The notes beneath the pieces are model-generated. The model did no database searches, was not told the DNA's origin, and was given only the letters and a program-made list of their open reading frames with translations. A DNA stretch of 64,000 nucleotides. Origin: Cyanobium sp. FGCU6. Its GTDB lineage: Bacteria; Cyanobacteriota; Cyanobacteriia; PCC-6307; Cyanobiaceae. Each line of letters starts with the position of its first letter. Positions within the stretch are counted from its first letter, which is position 1. The position numbers and the translations under genes were made by a program. Location of the stretch: assembly GCA_024958655.1 (NCBI GenBank), contig JANWUR010000011.1, forward strand, positions 1 to 64,000. Direction: 5' to 3'. Positions 55,076-62,920 of this stretch are shown in pieces.

Positions 55076-55599
55076 TTTTCCCGTTTCGCCGCCAGCGCCT
55101 CGGCCCAGAGCAATCCCAACGTTTGCTTCTGCCAGAGGAGAGACCCCTGACTTACAGTTGGGTTCTGAGCTCACGCCTGGCCATCGGGCCCATGCCTCGG
55201 AGTGCATCGCACTGGCAGCAGCTTGATGAGGCCGGCTTCCGCTCACGATTCAGTTGCTGTTACTCCGAGGAGAACACTTTTGCTCCTATCCCAAAACATT
55301 GGACCAGTGCGGGTGTTGCCCTGCCCGATCACCGTGAGCAGGAGCCGCTTCTGGAAGAGAAACTTGAACTTGCGGTAGCAACAGCTATCTCTCTACTTGA
55401 AAATGAGCCACCGCTCTATCTTCACTGCTGGGCTGGCCGTGAGCGTTCTGCGTTGGTAGCAGTCGGATTGATGGCTAAGGAGAAGCGCGGCGATCTTTTT
55501 GAAGCGCTCGAATGGGTCAGACGGTGCCATCCACCAGCTTCGCCAATTTATGCTCATCTTGAGGTGCTCGATCAGATTGTCAGAAGAAAATTTATTTGA
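55072..55599 (+). CDS. Protein tyrosine / dual-specificity phosphatase
   Basis: A 175-aa cytoplasmic phosphatase. The cysteine P-loop is HCWAGRERS (HCxxGxxRS, nucleophile Cys near residue 122) and a general-acid candidate is ALPDHREQEP near residue 84. Length and the motif suit the dual-specificity or atypical DSP class rather than low-molecular-weight Wzb. It lies head-to-tail after the HpsJ-like gene and converges on the BY-kinase, so dephosphorylation of that kinase's Tyr cluster is the natural hypothesis. The start is TTG 55072, overlapping the previous stop by 4 bases. Confidence 0.82.
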   Translation: MIFPFRRQRLGPEQSQRLLLPEERPLTYSWVLSSRLAIGPMPRSASHWQQLDEAGFRSRFSCCYSEENTFAPIPKHWTSAGVALPDHREQEPLLEEKLELAVATAISLLENEPPLYLHCWAGRERSALVAVGLMAKEKRGDLFEALEWVRRCHPPASPIYAHLEVLDQIVRRKFI

Positions 55600-55651
55600 T
55601 AAACCCTTCTCGTAAACGCAAGGAAACATGTGGCTGGTTAGCTGATGAGAA

Positions 55652-58102
55652 TCAGGATTTCCTGTCAGAACCAAAGCGTCTCAACCACCCACCTCTACCT
55701 GAGGCCCCGCGGTCAGCGTCGCTTCCGCTCATAGGAGATCCAGGTTCTTCGATCACCTTCTCTGATGAAGAAGCTTCAACACTGGAAGGACGGGCCGCGA
55801 CCGTTGCATCGTTGGTCGTTCGGCTTCCACGCATGTAACTGCCAGCTGCTTTGCCGTAGGTGCTGTACTTGCCATAGCGAGAACCAGCCTTGCCATAACT
55901 ACCAGCGTAGGCGTAATGGTAATAATAACCATATTCATAGCCATAGTCGTTGAGCCTGCTCGGGAAGTTCACCTGGTTGCAGATCAGGCCCAGCACATCA
56001 ACACCTGTGGCTTTGATCCGGCGGGCAGCTTGTGGAGCGAGGTCGCGACTGACTTTGCCCAGACCCACGAGGAAGAGAATTCCGTCCAGTTTCTCACCGA
56101 GCAGAATCGGGTCGGCCAGCATCAAGCAGGGCGGCGCATCAAATAGAACAATGTCATAACCAGGCAGTTGGCGAATTTGGTCAACCACCTCCTGGCACCG
56201 TTGAGAGTTAAGGAGTTTGGCAGGATCGGGCGGTTTGGGTCCTGCAGGCAGAACGTCCAGGTTTTCTTGAATGTTCTGGATGAGATCAGCAGGTATGAGG
56301 GATGGATCGGACAGGAGGGAGGAGAGACCATCTCCCTGTGCAACGCCCAGGTAGCGGTTCTGCATGGGCAGGCGCATGTCTGAGTCCACGATCAGAACCT
56401 TGAGGCCAAGGTCAGCAAGGGTCCGGGCGAACACCGTCACGGATGTGGATTTACCTTCCCCCTGTGTGGAAGAAGTGACACCGACGAGGCGGATGTTGCG
56501 ATCGGCGCGCAGCAGGCGGAAGGTGGTGAACAGGCTTCGCAGGGATTCCTTGATCGCGAACCGCTCGCTTGCGGTCATCTTGGAGATGCTGTTGGAAATC
56601 TCTACCCCTGGTTCCAGTGGCAGGTGGGGGATGAGCCCGAGCACGGGAAGATTCAGATCCTTTTCGGCTTCCATGGGGGTGTGGAAGACGTTGTCGGTTT
56701 TCTCCCGCAGGAGGGCAGCACCAAGACCAGCTACCAAGCCGAGCATCAGAGCACGCAACAGATCCCGCTGGATGTTGGGCTCCACAGGAACATCACCGAA
56801 CTCTGGAGGAGAGATCACCTGCCAGGCCCGGGTGGTGCGAGCACGCTCCAGGCGGAATGTTTCCCGTGCCTGGATGTAGGAGGCATAGCTGTTGCGGGCA
56901 ACAGTGAGCCGCTGCTGAAGATCTTCGAACTCCTTCATCAGCATCGGGCTGGTGCGGAAATTGTCGTTGAGCAGCAGGATCTGGCGATTTAATTCATCTT
57001 GCTGAGCGCCAATGGCCAACAGCTGGGCACGGATAGCATCGGTAGCCTGCTGCTGCACGACGGGCATCAGCTGGTCGCGACGAGCCTTGATCGACTGCAC
57101 AATCGGGGAGTCTTCCCGGAAGGTGCCGCGTGCCGAAGCCAACTGTTGTTCAAACTCATTGAGTTGATCACTCGGTGTCTTGGCTCCGGCCGCGGATTGG
57201 GCGGCCTCACCTCGCCCTGGGGTAGCCAGGCTGTTGGTGCCGAGCTGAGAAAAGGCCGTGGGAGCTCCGCTCGGAGAGAACTGCAATTTTCCCGACCGCA
57301 CCGAGGCGAGCTGACTCTCAAGCTGAGCTTGCTGAACCTGAAGCGATCGCAACTCACTGACCAATCCATCGCGGCTCCCCTGGATCGAAGCGGCCATGGA
57401 AGCAGGATCGAGGAATTTGTTGCGCTGCCGGAATTCGCGGAGTTCCTTCTGCAGTTTTTCAACCCTAGCCTCAAGATCAGGAGCTTGTTGATCGAGGAAG
57501 CGAACCCCTGAATCAACGGCGGATTGACGCTGGGAAAGTGAAAACCGCGTGTATTCCTGTGCCAATTGGGACAGGATGGCTCTGCCTTTAGCAGGATCAC
57601 GCCAGCGAAGGTTGACGTTGAGGACCTCCTGCACTTCGCCTGCGGGCTGGATGTTCAGATTCCCGAGAATCTCAGGGATTGCGACCCCCTGCTTGAGGGC
57701 CACAGGCCGAATGAGCAGCGGACTGCGCATCAGAACGATCAGGCTGGGAACATCGTTCTGAACTGTGCTACGGGCAATCGCTTCCACAGCTCCACTGGAG
57801 CTCCCGGCACCCTTGGTCTCGAATGGGTTTGCAATCTGCAGCTGGAAACCCCCTTCATACACAGGGGAGAAGATCCGCTGGCGCAGCGTGTTCAAGGCCA
57901 GAATGCCAGTGACCAGGCCGAATGTGAACAGAAAGACACCCTGCCGGCGGTTGACGGTTCTGAGGATTCCGCCGATGCCGCCGGATGCGTTTCGATCATC
58001 GGCGTTTGGACTGAGCGGGGAGCCGATAGGGTCAGACCCACCAGGCCTGGCGTAGCCATACCCGAGGTTGGCTTCACGAGCCGGCACGGATGGAAGCACC
58101 AT
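55652..58102 (-). CDS. Chain-length determinant / BY-kinase (Wzc-like)
   Basis: A single-chain Wzc-type protein of 816 aa. It has a proline-rich N-terminus, a first membrane segment (VFLFTFGLVTGILALN), a long periplasmic coiled-coil (roughly residues 200-430), a second membrane segment (ALMLGLVAGLGAALL, near 452-465), and a cytoplasmic BY-kinase domain. Kinase marks: Walker A TSSTQGEGKST near 543-553, Walker A' VLIVDSDMRLP near 570-579, and Walker B VLFDAPPC near 652-659. The tail holds 13 tyrosines in about 37 residues, the presumed autophosphorylation cluster. It regulates polymer length and export with the Wza-like protein. The start is ATG 58102; GTG 58144 or further upstream is possible. 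A divergent promoter pair lies beyond. Confidence 0.88.
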   Translation of the reverse strand: MVLPSVPAREANLGYGYARPGGSDPIGSPLSPNADDRNASGGIGGILRTVNRRQGVFLFTFGLVTGILALNTLRQRIFSPVYEGGFQLQIANPFETKGAGSSSGAVEAIARSTVQNDVPSLIVLMRSPLLIRPVALKQGVAIPEILGNLNIQPAGEVQEVLNVNLRWRDPAKGRAILSQLAQEYTRFSLSQRQSAVDSGVRFLDQQAPDLEARVEKLQKELREFRQRNKFLDPASMAASIQGSRDGLVSELRSLQVQQAQLESQLASVRSGKLQFSPSGAPTAFSQLGTNSLATPGRGEAAQSAAGAKTPSDQLNEFEQQLASARGTFREDSPIVQSIKARRDQLMPVVQQQATDAIRAQLLAIGAQQDELNRQILLLNDNFRTSPMLMKEFEDLQQRLTVARNSYASYIQARETFRLERARTTRAWQVISPPEFGDVPVEPNIQRDLLRALMLGLVAGLGAALLREKTDNVFHTPMEAEKDLNLPVLGLIPHLPLEPGVEISNSISKMTASERFAIKESLRSLFTTFRLLRADRNIRLVGVTSSTQGEGKSTSVTVFARTLADLGLKVLIVDSDMRLPMQNRYLGVAQGDGLSSLLSDPSLIPADLIQNIQENLDVLPAGPKPPDPAKLLNSQRCQEVVDQIRQLPGYDIVLFDAPPCLMLADPILLGEKLDGILFLVGLGKVSRDLAPQAARRIKATGVDVLGLICNQVNFPSRLNDYGYEYGYYYHYAYAGSYGKAGSRYGKYSTYGKAAGSYMRGSRTTNDATVAARPSSVEASSSEKVIEEPGSPMSGSDADRGASGRGGWLRRFGSDRKS

Positions 58103-58173
58103 CCCGCTTCCAGGGGGTTCGGCAGGCGCACCCGTAATGGTCACGGTGGGATCAGCTGACTGGTTGATACCAA

Positions 58174-58202
58174 ATCTTAGGTCACCCGGAGAGTTTTGGC
58201 AG
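58174..58202 (-). promoter_or_regulatory. Promoter for the BY-kinase gene
   Basis: On the minus strand CTGCCA (58202-58197) is separated by 17 bases from TAAGAT (58179-58174), a near-consensus sigma-70 pair. It would give a leader of about 65 bases before ATG 58102. Its -35 box overlaps that of the opposite promoter. Confidence 0.4.
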
Positions 58203-58224
58203 ATCGGCCCAAAGCCTCTAAAGT
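58196..58224 (+). promoter_or_regulatory. Promoter for the Wza-like gene
   Basis: TTGGCA (58196-58201) and TAAAGT (58219-58224) are 17 bases apart, a good sigma-70 match. Transcription would begin near 58231, about 16 bases before GTG 58247. This supports the GTG 58247 start and rules out a TTG start at 58196. Confidence 0.5.
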
Positions 58225-58246
58225 GCGGTACCGATTCCTTGCGACC

Positions 58247-59356
58247 GTGACGCCCCCCCTGCGCCCATCGCCCCGGAAGGTTTTCCGTTCTGGTCTGCGG
58301 CTGCATGCCCTGGGACTGGCCGGCACGCTTGCTCTGGCCCCGACCCTTCCCATCGGGCCTGGACTCGCCGCAACTCCTGCCGTTTCGGCTCAGCCATCCG
58401 CCGTTCCCCTGGTCGACACCACATCGCAGATCTACGCCGATCTCTATGTGCTCGGTCCGGGCGACGCTCTCACGCTCACCTTTCTGGATCCGAGCGCGGA
58501 AAGCGTCGGCGGCCCGGTCAACATCCTCCCGGATGGAACCTCCACGCTGGCTCTGCTCGGCTCGGTGCAGCTGACAGGGCTGACCATCGGCCAGGCCACT
58601 CGCTGGCTCACTTCACTTTATGCCAAGCAGCTGGTGCGTCCCCAGCTCTTCCTGACCCTCACTGCCCCCAGGCCTGTGAAGGTGACGGTCATCGGCGAGG
58701 TGGAACGACCCGGTCTCTACCCGCTTGCCAGCTTGGCCACGCCTGTGCTTGCCATTCAAACGGCCGGCGGGATCACACTCAATTCTGACATCCGCAGGGT
58801 TCTGTTGCGCCGCCGTGCTGGAGCCGACGGCAGCCAGAAGCAAACCGTTCTCGATCTGGCCCAGCTGTTTCAGTTCGGCAATCAACGTCAAAATCCCATC
58901 CTCTTTGATGGCGATACATTGATCGTTGGACGAACGGAGGAGGTGGTTCCGCAGGAGATCCTGCAGCTCGGTGCCACGAATCTTGCCCCCACGGCGATCA
59001 GTGTGAACGTGATCGGCGAGGTCAAGGCCCCCGGTACGCTCAGTCTGCCTGCGAACACTCCTCTCCTGGAAGCGATCTTCCGAGCCGGAGGTCCCGTCCA
59101 GTGGCGTGCGAACAAGCGAAATGTCGAGTTGGTGCGTTTGAATCGCAATGGCACCACCACCCGGGAGGTATTCAATTACAAAGATAAACAGAACGTGTCC
59201 AAGGGCCTTAATCCGCCGTTGCGAAACGGTGACACGATTATTGTCAACCGCAGCTTCTATGGCGAGACCGTCGATGTCCTCAACCAAGTTATCGTTCCTT
59301 TGAGCACCGTCGGCACCTTCATCAACTACGGCAACTGGTGGAACCAGAACCGTTGA
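58247..59356 (+). CDS. Wza-type polysaccharide export outer-membrane protein
   Basis: A 369-aa exported protein with an N-terminal signal peptide (RSGLRLHALGLAGTLALAPTLP) and no obvious lipobox Cys. The polysaccharide-export motif YVLGPGDALTLTFLDPSAESVGG near residues 66-90 opens the PES domain, and repeated SLBB units follow (VTVIGEVERPGLYPL and ISVNVIGEVKAPGTLSL). These proteins form the outer-membrane channel for capsule and exopolysaccharide. It is divergent from the BY-kinase and likely co-regulated with it. The start is GTG 58247; an in-frame TTG at 58196 lies on the -35 box. Confidence 0.9.
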   Translation: MTPPLRPSPRKVFRSGLRLHALGLAGTLALAPTLPIGPGLAATPAVSAQPSAVPLVDTTSQIYADLYVLGPGDALTLTFLDPSAESVGGPVNILPDGTSTLALLGSVQLTGLTIGQATRWLTSLYAKQLVRPQLFLTLTAPRPVKVTVIGEVERPGLYPLASLATPVLAIQTAGGITLNSDIRRVLLRRRAGADGSQKQTVLDLAQLFQFGNQRQNPILFDGDTLIVGRTEEVVPQEILQLGATNLAPTAISVNVIGEVKAPGTLSLPANTPLLEAIFRAGGPVQWRANKRNVELVRLNRNGTTTREVFNYKDKQNVSKGLNPPLRNGDTIIVNRSFYGETVDVLNQVIVPLSTVGTFINYGNWWNQNR

Positions 59357-59421
59357 TCGTTCCTCCCCTCGTCAACGCACCTTCCTTCCTCTCCTAACTC
59401 AAACTCCTCGCCGCACTCACG

Positions 59422-60654
59422 ATGGGCCACTACCCCTCCCCGATCAGCTCCCGGGCCGTCGCCTGGGCCCTGCTGAGCCAGTCATTCTGGCTTCCCCTTG
59501 TGGCCATCGACGCCCATGATCGATGGCAGGCAAGAGTCAAGGCACTCACCCCGCCCACTGACCCGGCCATGGCCTCGGGTGAGAGACCGGCCCCGCTGCC
59601 GCCCACGCGACTTGCCACCACACTGCCTCTGCCTTCCCTGGATGAAGATGCCTTCGGCGCACGCCTGGATCCTGCTGCCCCCAGGACCAGCGCTGAAGCT
59701 GCCCGCACGGGCCTTTTGCTGGAAGGGAGCCCCGCCCGCCAGAGGCTTTCCGTTTCTGCGTCTGCACCGTGGCTCGGCGGCCTGAAGCGCGCTGTTCAGA
59801 CTCCCATTCAGGCCGTCATTGCCCTGGCACGCCCTTCGCGCTGGATCCCGGCCGCCAGTTTGAAGCCATCAACCCCCACGGATGAGGGCCCGGCGCGTTG
59901 GCAGGGCCCCCCCATTCCAACCAGTGCTGGCGATCTGCTGCTCCGCAGCTTCACCCGCTCCGAGTTGCTCGGAGGCACCCTCGGACTGAGGGACATCGAT
60001 GAAGCGCCGATGTCCACCGTGGCCCTTGCTGAAAAGGCCCGTTGGGCTGGAAGCGCGGATCCGATGGCGCCCCTGCCTGCCCTCTGGCGCGATCCGATGC
60101 GGCGTGCCCTCGGTCAGATCCCCGGTGGTGGAGCCCGGGTGGAGCAGGCACGGCTGGTGCATGTGCCCTCCCGCCGGGTGACCCGCACCACTGAGGTGCC
60201 CCTGGCTCTACAGAGCGATGGTTCCGTCGACATCCTCAGCAGGCCCGATAACCCAGGTGTCGTCAGGGAAATCGAGGATTGGTCCAACCGGCAGCAGGCC
60301 CCGAGCCGTGGTGGCGTGCTCCCCGCGGTGGTGCTTCTCCATCCCGTGACTGATGTCCCTCCCATCGCCCCGGCTGAGACGATTCCGGTTCCGATCACCA
60401 GCGAGACCACGGAAGTTGTGAAGCCCGTTGTCACCAGACAGACCATCCGGAGCCGCTCGCCCCAGTCCCCACCGGCTTCCTGGGATGAGGTCGTTCCCTC
60501 AGCACCCCTTGCCCCTGCACCCCAGGCGGAGGTTGTGGCCCCCGTTCCCCAGCCGGTGGCAGAAGCCCCCGCACCAGCGCCCGAGCCGGCCGTGATGCCT
60601 GCGGATCCTCTGCCGGAAACGGTTCCGTCAGCCGGACCGGTGCCGACGCCGTGA
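59422..60654 (+). CDS. Pro-rich protein of unknown function
   Basis: A 410-aa protein with an N-terminal hydrophobic stretch (VAWALLSQSFWLPLVAI) that could be a signal anchor, then a mixed region with GGLKRAVQTPIQAVIALARP, and a C-terminal 100 residues dominated by Pro, Ala, Glu and Val (VAPVPQPVAEAPAPAPEPA). No known domain is recognisable. It follows the Wza-like gene after a 65-base gap, and the next gene starts inside its stop (GTGA), so it is likely part of the same export operon. A periplasm-spanning or peptidoglycan-associated role is possible but only a guess. Confidence 0.6.
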   Translation: MGHYPSPISSRAVAWALLSQSFWLPLVAIDAHDRWQARVKALTPPTDPAMASGERPAPLPPTRLATTLPLPSLDEDAFGARLDPAAPRTSAEAARTGLLLEGSPARQRLSVSASAPWLGGLKRAVQTPIQAVIALARPSRWIPAASLKPSTPTDEGPARWQGPPIPTSAGDLLLRSFTRSELLGGTLGLRDIDEAPMSTVALAEKARWAGSADPMAPLPALWRDPMRRALGQIPGGGARVEQARLVHVPSRRVTRTTEVPLALQSDGSVDILSRPDNPGVVREIEDWSNRQQAPSRGGVLPAVVLLHPVTDVPPIAPAETIPVPITSETTEVVKPVVTRQTIRSRSPQSPPASWDEVVPSAPLAPAPQAEVVAPVPQPVAEAPAPAPEPAVMPADPLPETVPSAGPVPTP

Positions 60655-61412
60655 GCTTTCTTACCATCCCACCAATCCATGGGGGTCCGGGTGTGATTCG
60701 TCGGCTCAGAGTTCCTTCGTTGTGCTGCCTCCTGGGAACTGCGATCACCGCCTTGCCCATGACCGCTCCTGCCAAGGATCTCCTGCCCTTGGACCCGCGG
60801 GTTTCGATCCCCCAGACCCCAGTGTCTCTCGCTCCTGCTCCCTGGCAGCTCGTGGGCGCCGACCAGGCCCCAGGGCCATGGGAGCCGGTGGGTAACGAAC
60901 TCGCCTTGGGCCCGGAGTATCAACCAAAACCAGCCGTCTTTACCCAGGCCGATCTCACCGCCGTACCGCGGACCCGCGACATTATTGAGAATGTCGGTAT
61001 CTTTGGGATAGGAGGTGGTGTGCGCTTTGGGGCCGGCGACACAACCAATGGTGTGATCACTGGACGCGTGGGTTATAAGCTCAATGGCAGCACCGCGATC
61101 TCCGTTCGCCCCAGCTGGATTTTCAGTAACAATAACAATAATAACAACAACTCGGGAACAAACAGCGACGGATCCTTTCGCCTCCCCCTGACTGTCGATT
61201 TCAACCGCCGAGGCTTCGTCTCGCCCTATCTCGGCGGAGGCATTGCCACCAATGTTGATTCCAACAATCAGACCAATGGCATGCTCACGGGTGGCCTTGA
61301 TCTGAATCTTCACGAGAACGTCACCCTCGGTCTGAATGTGAACTACATCTTCCAGCCCGACATCAATGACACCGACTGGGAAGCCATGACCCTTCTCTAC
61401 CTCAGGTTCTGA
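60651..61412 (+). CDS. Probable outer-membrane beta-barrel protein
   Basis: A 253-aa protein with a signal-peptide-like start (VIRRLRVPSLCCLLGTAITALP) and a C-terminal half rich in alternating strands (GGVRFGAGDTTNGVITGRVGYKL, YLGGGIATNVDS, NVTLGLNVNYIFQ), ending LLYLRF with a terminal Phe as in many outer-membrane barrels. Residues near 160-167 are a run of eight Asn. GTG 60651 overlaps the previous stop. Its last 16 bases overlap the convergent small gene. It may be a pore or anchor for the exported polymer; no direct evidence. Confidence 0.6.
   Translation: MSFLTIPPIHGGPGVIRRLRVPSLCCLLGTAITALPMTAPAKDLLPLDPRVSIPQTPVSLAPAPWQLVGADQAPGPWEPVGNELALGPEYQPKPAVFTQADLTAVPRTRDIIENVGIFGIGGGVRFGAGDTTNGVITGRVGYKLNGSTAISVRPSWIFSNNNNNNNNSGTNSDGSFRLPLTVDFNRRGFVSPYLGGGIATNVDSNNQTNGMLTGGLDLNLHENVTLGLNVNYIFQPDINDTDWEAMTLLYLRF
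61128..61151 (+). repeat. AAC/AAT trinucleotide tract encoding eight Asn
   Basis: Eight consecutive AAC or AAT codons lie in the beta-barrel gene. Triplet tracts of this kind change length without a frameshift, so the Asn loop may vary among strains. Confidence 0.9.
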
Positions 61413-61930
61413 TCGACAACCGCCTCGATCGCCCGGGCAATGGCCACCTTCTGCTCGGCGTTGTAACCCCAGCGCTCCAGGAAGGCCCGATCCTCCGCCC
61501 GTGATTCGGCGTGTCCGCGGGCTGCATCCAGCAGCTGTCCCAGTCGCTCCATGACGCGGGTGGGCTCGAGCATCTTCAGCAGTTCGGTGCTCCGGACCTT
61601 CACCCGTTCGGAACCAAGCCGGTGTTCCTCATCGCCGCTCTGGCGATGGTGCCACTCCATCGCCGTGCTCATTGCAAGATTGCGGGCGGTCAGGTCCACC
61701 ACCCCATCGCCGGCGGCCCGCAGCTGCAGCAGCAGCGGCTCGGGCAGGCGGTCCATGAGGGGATTTTCTGCGGGCAGGGACGCCACGAAAAAACCGCGCG
61801 CCCCATCGCGGCTGGCCACCAGCTCCGCCACCCGGTCGGCCAGCACCTCATCGCTCAGCTCGCCTCGCTCCCAAAGCGCCATCAGGTTGCTGGCCTGTTC
61901 GATCGCCGCGGGGAAGGACAGGTCGGTCAT
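61397..61930 (-). CDS. Conserved cyanobacterial protein of unknown function
   Basis: A 177-aa cytoplasmic, mostly helical protein. It has MTDLSFPAAIEQASNLMALWE at the N-terminus and a central MEWHHRQSGDEEHRLGSERVKVRSTELLKML-like stretch. No catalytic motif or membrane segment is visible. It is divergent from era and overlaps the beta-barrel gene by 16 bases at the 3' ends. Composition is gene-like. Its position beside era is probably old core context. Function unknown. Confidence 0.65.
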   Translation of the reverse strand: MTDLSFPAAIEQASNLMALWERGELSDEVLADRVAELVASRDGARGFFVASLPAENPLMDRLPEPLLLQLRAAGDGVVDLTARNLAMSTAMEWHHRQSGDEEHRLGSERVKVRSTELLKMLEPTRVMERLGQLLDAARGHAESRAEDRAFLERWGYNAEQKVAIARAIEAVVDQNLR

Positions 61931-61965
61931 GGTGAAGGAACGGGCAGGCTGCCATTCTCGAGGGT

Positions 61966-62892
61966 ATGGAACCGAGCCCTGCCTCCGCTACCGCTGACGG
62001 CGACATGCCGTTCCGATCCGGCTTCGTGGCCCTGATCGGGCGTCCGAACGTGGGCAAGTCGACCCTGCTGAACCACCTGGTGGGAGAGAAGGTGGCGATC
62101 ACCTCGCCGGTGGCCCAGACCACCCGCAACCGCCTGCGGGCCATCCTCACCACCCCCACCGCCCAGCTGGTGCTGCTCGACACGCCGGGTATCCACAAGC
62201 CCCATCACCTGCTGGGTCAGCGGCTGGTGCAGAGCGCCCGCGGTGCCATCGGTGAGGTGGATCAGGTGCTGCTGCTGGTGGATGGCAGCCAGCCGGCGGG
62301 ACGGGGCGACGCCTGGATCGTGGAGCTGCTGCGCCAGGCCCGCACCCCGGTGCAGGTGGCCCTCAACAAAAGCGACCGCGTGGGCGCCGACGCCGACGAC
62401 ATCGCGGCCACCTATCGCGAGATCGTGTCCCCGGTGTGGCCCCTGCACCGTTGCAGCGCCCTCACGGGAGCTGGCTGTCCCGCCCTGGTGGAGGCCCTGG
62501 CGGCGGCCCTGCCGCCCGGACCCCACCTCTACCCGCCGGAGATGGTCAGCGACCAGCCCGAGCAGCTGTTGATGGCCGAACTGGTGCGGGAACAGGTGTT
62601 GCTGCACACCCGCGAGGAGGTGCCCCACTCGGTGGCGGTGCAGATCGACCGCATCGTCGACGATGGCCCCCGCACCGCCGTGCTGGCCACGGTGTTGGTG
62701 GAGCGCTCCAGCCAGAAGGGCATCCTGATCGGCCAGGGGGGACGCATGCTCAAGGAGATCGGCCGGGGCGCCCGTCTGCAGATGCAGAAGCTGATCGACG
62801 GGCCTGTGTATCTCGAACTGTTCGTGAAGGTGGTGCCGAACTGGCGACGCCATCCAGGCCGCCTGGCGGAACTGGGCTACCGGGGCGACTGA
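61966..62892 (+). CDS. era: GTPase Era
   Basis: Era is a GTPase that binds 16S rRNA and checks 30S subunit maturation. The 308-aa protein has G1 LIGRPNVGKSTLLNHL near residues 24-40, G3 LLDTPGIHKP, G4 ALNKSDRV, and the C-terminal KH domain with GILIGQGGRMLKEIG and LFVKVVPNWRR. Length is typical. It begins at ATG 61966, 35 bases from the divergent small gene, and is followed by the phycobiliprotein-lyase gene. An internal Met 13 codons in is a possible alternative start. Confidence 0.96.
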   Translation: MEPSPASATADGDMPFRSGFVALIGRPNVGKSTLLNHLVGEKVAITSPVAQTTRNRLRAILTTPTAQLVLLDTPGIHKPHHLLGQRLVQSARGAIGEVDQVLLLVDGSQPAGRGDAWIVELLRQARTPVQVALNKSDRVGADADDIAATYREIVSPVWPLHRCSALTGAGCPALVEALAAALPPGPHLYPPEMVSDQPEQLLMAELVREQVLLHTREEVPHSVAVQIDRIVDDGPRTAVLATVLVERSSQKGILIGQGGRMLKEIGRGARLQMQKLIDGPVYLELFVKVVPNWRRHPGRLAELGYRGD

Positions 62893-62920
62893 GAGGATGG
62901 GGGCCTCGTGACACCGTGAC

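Noticed and set aside
59422-60654. Pro-rich protein as the exosortase substrate because of its PEP string
   Set aside because: Its C-terminus lacks the hydrophobic helix and basic end that a sorting tail needs.
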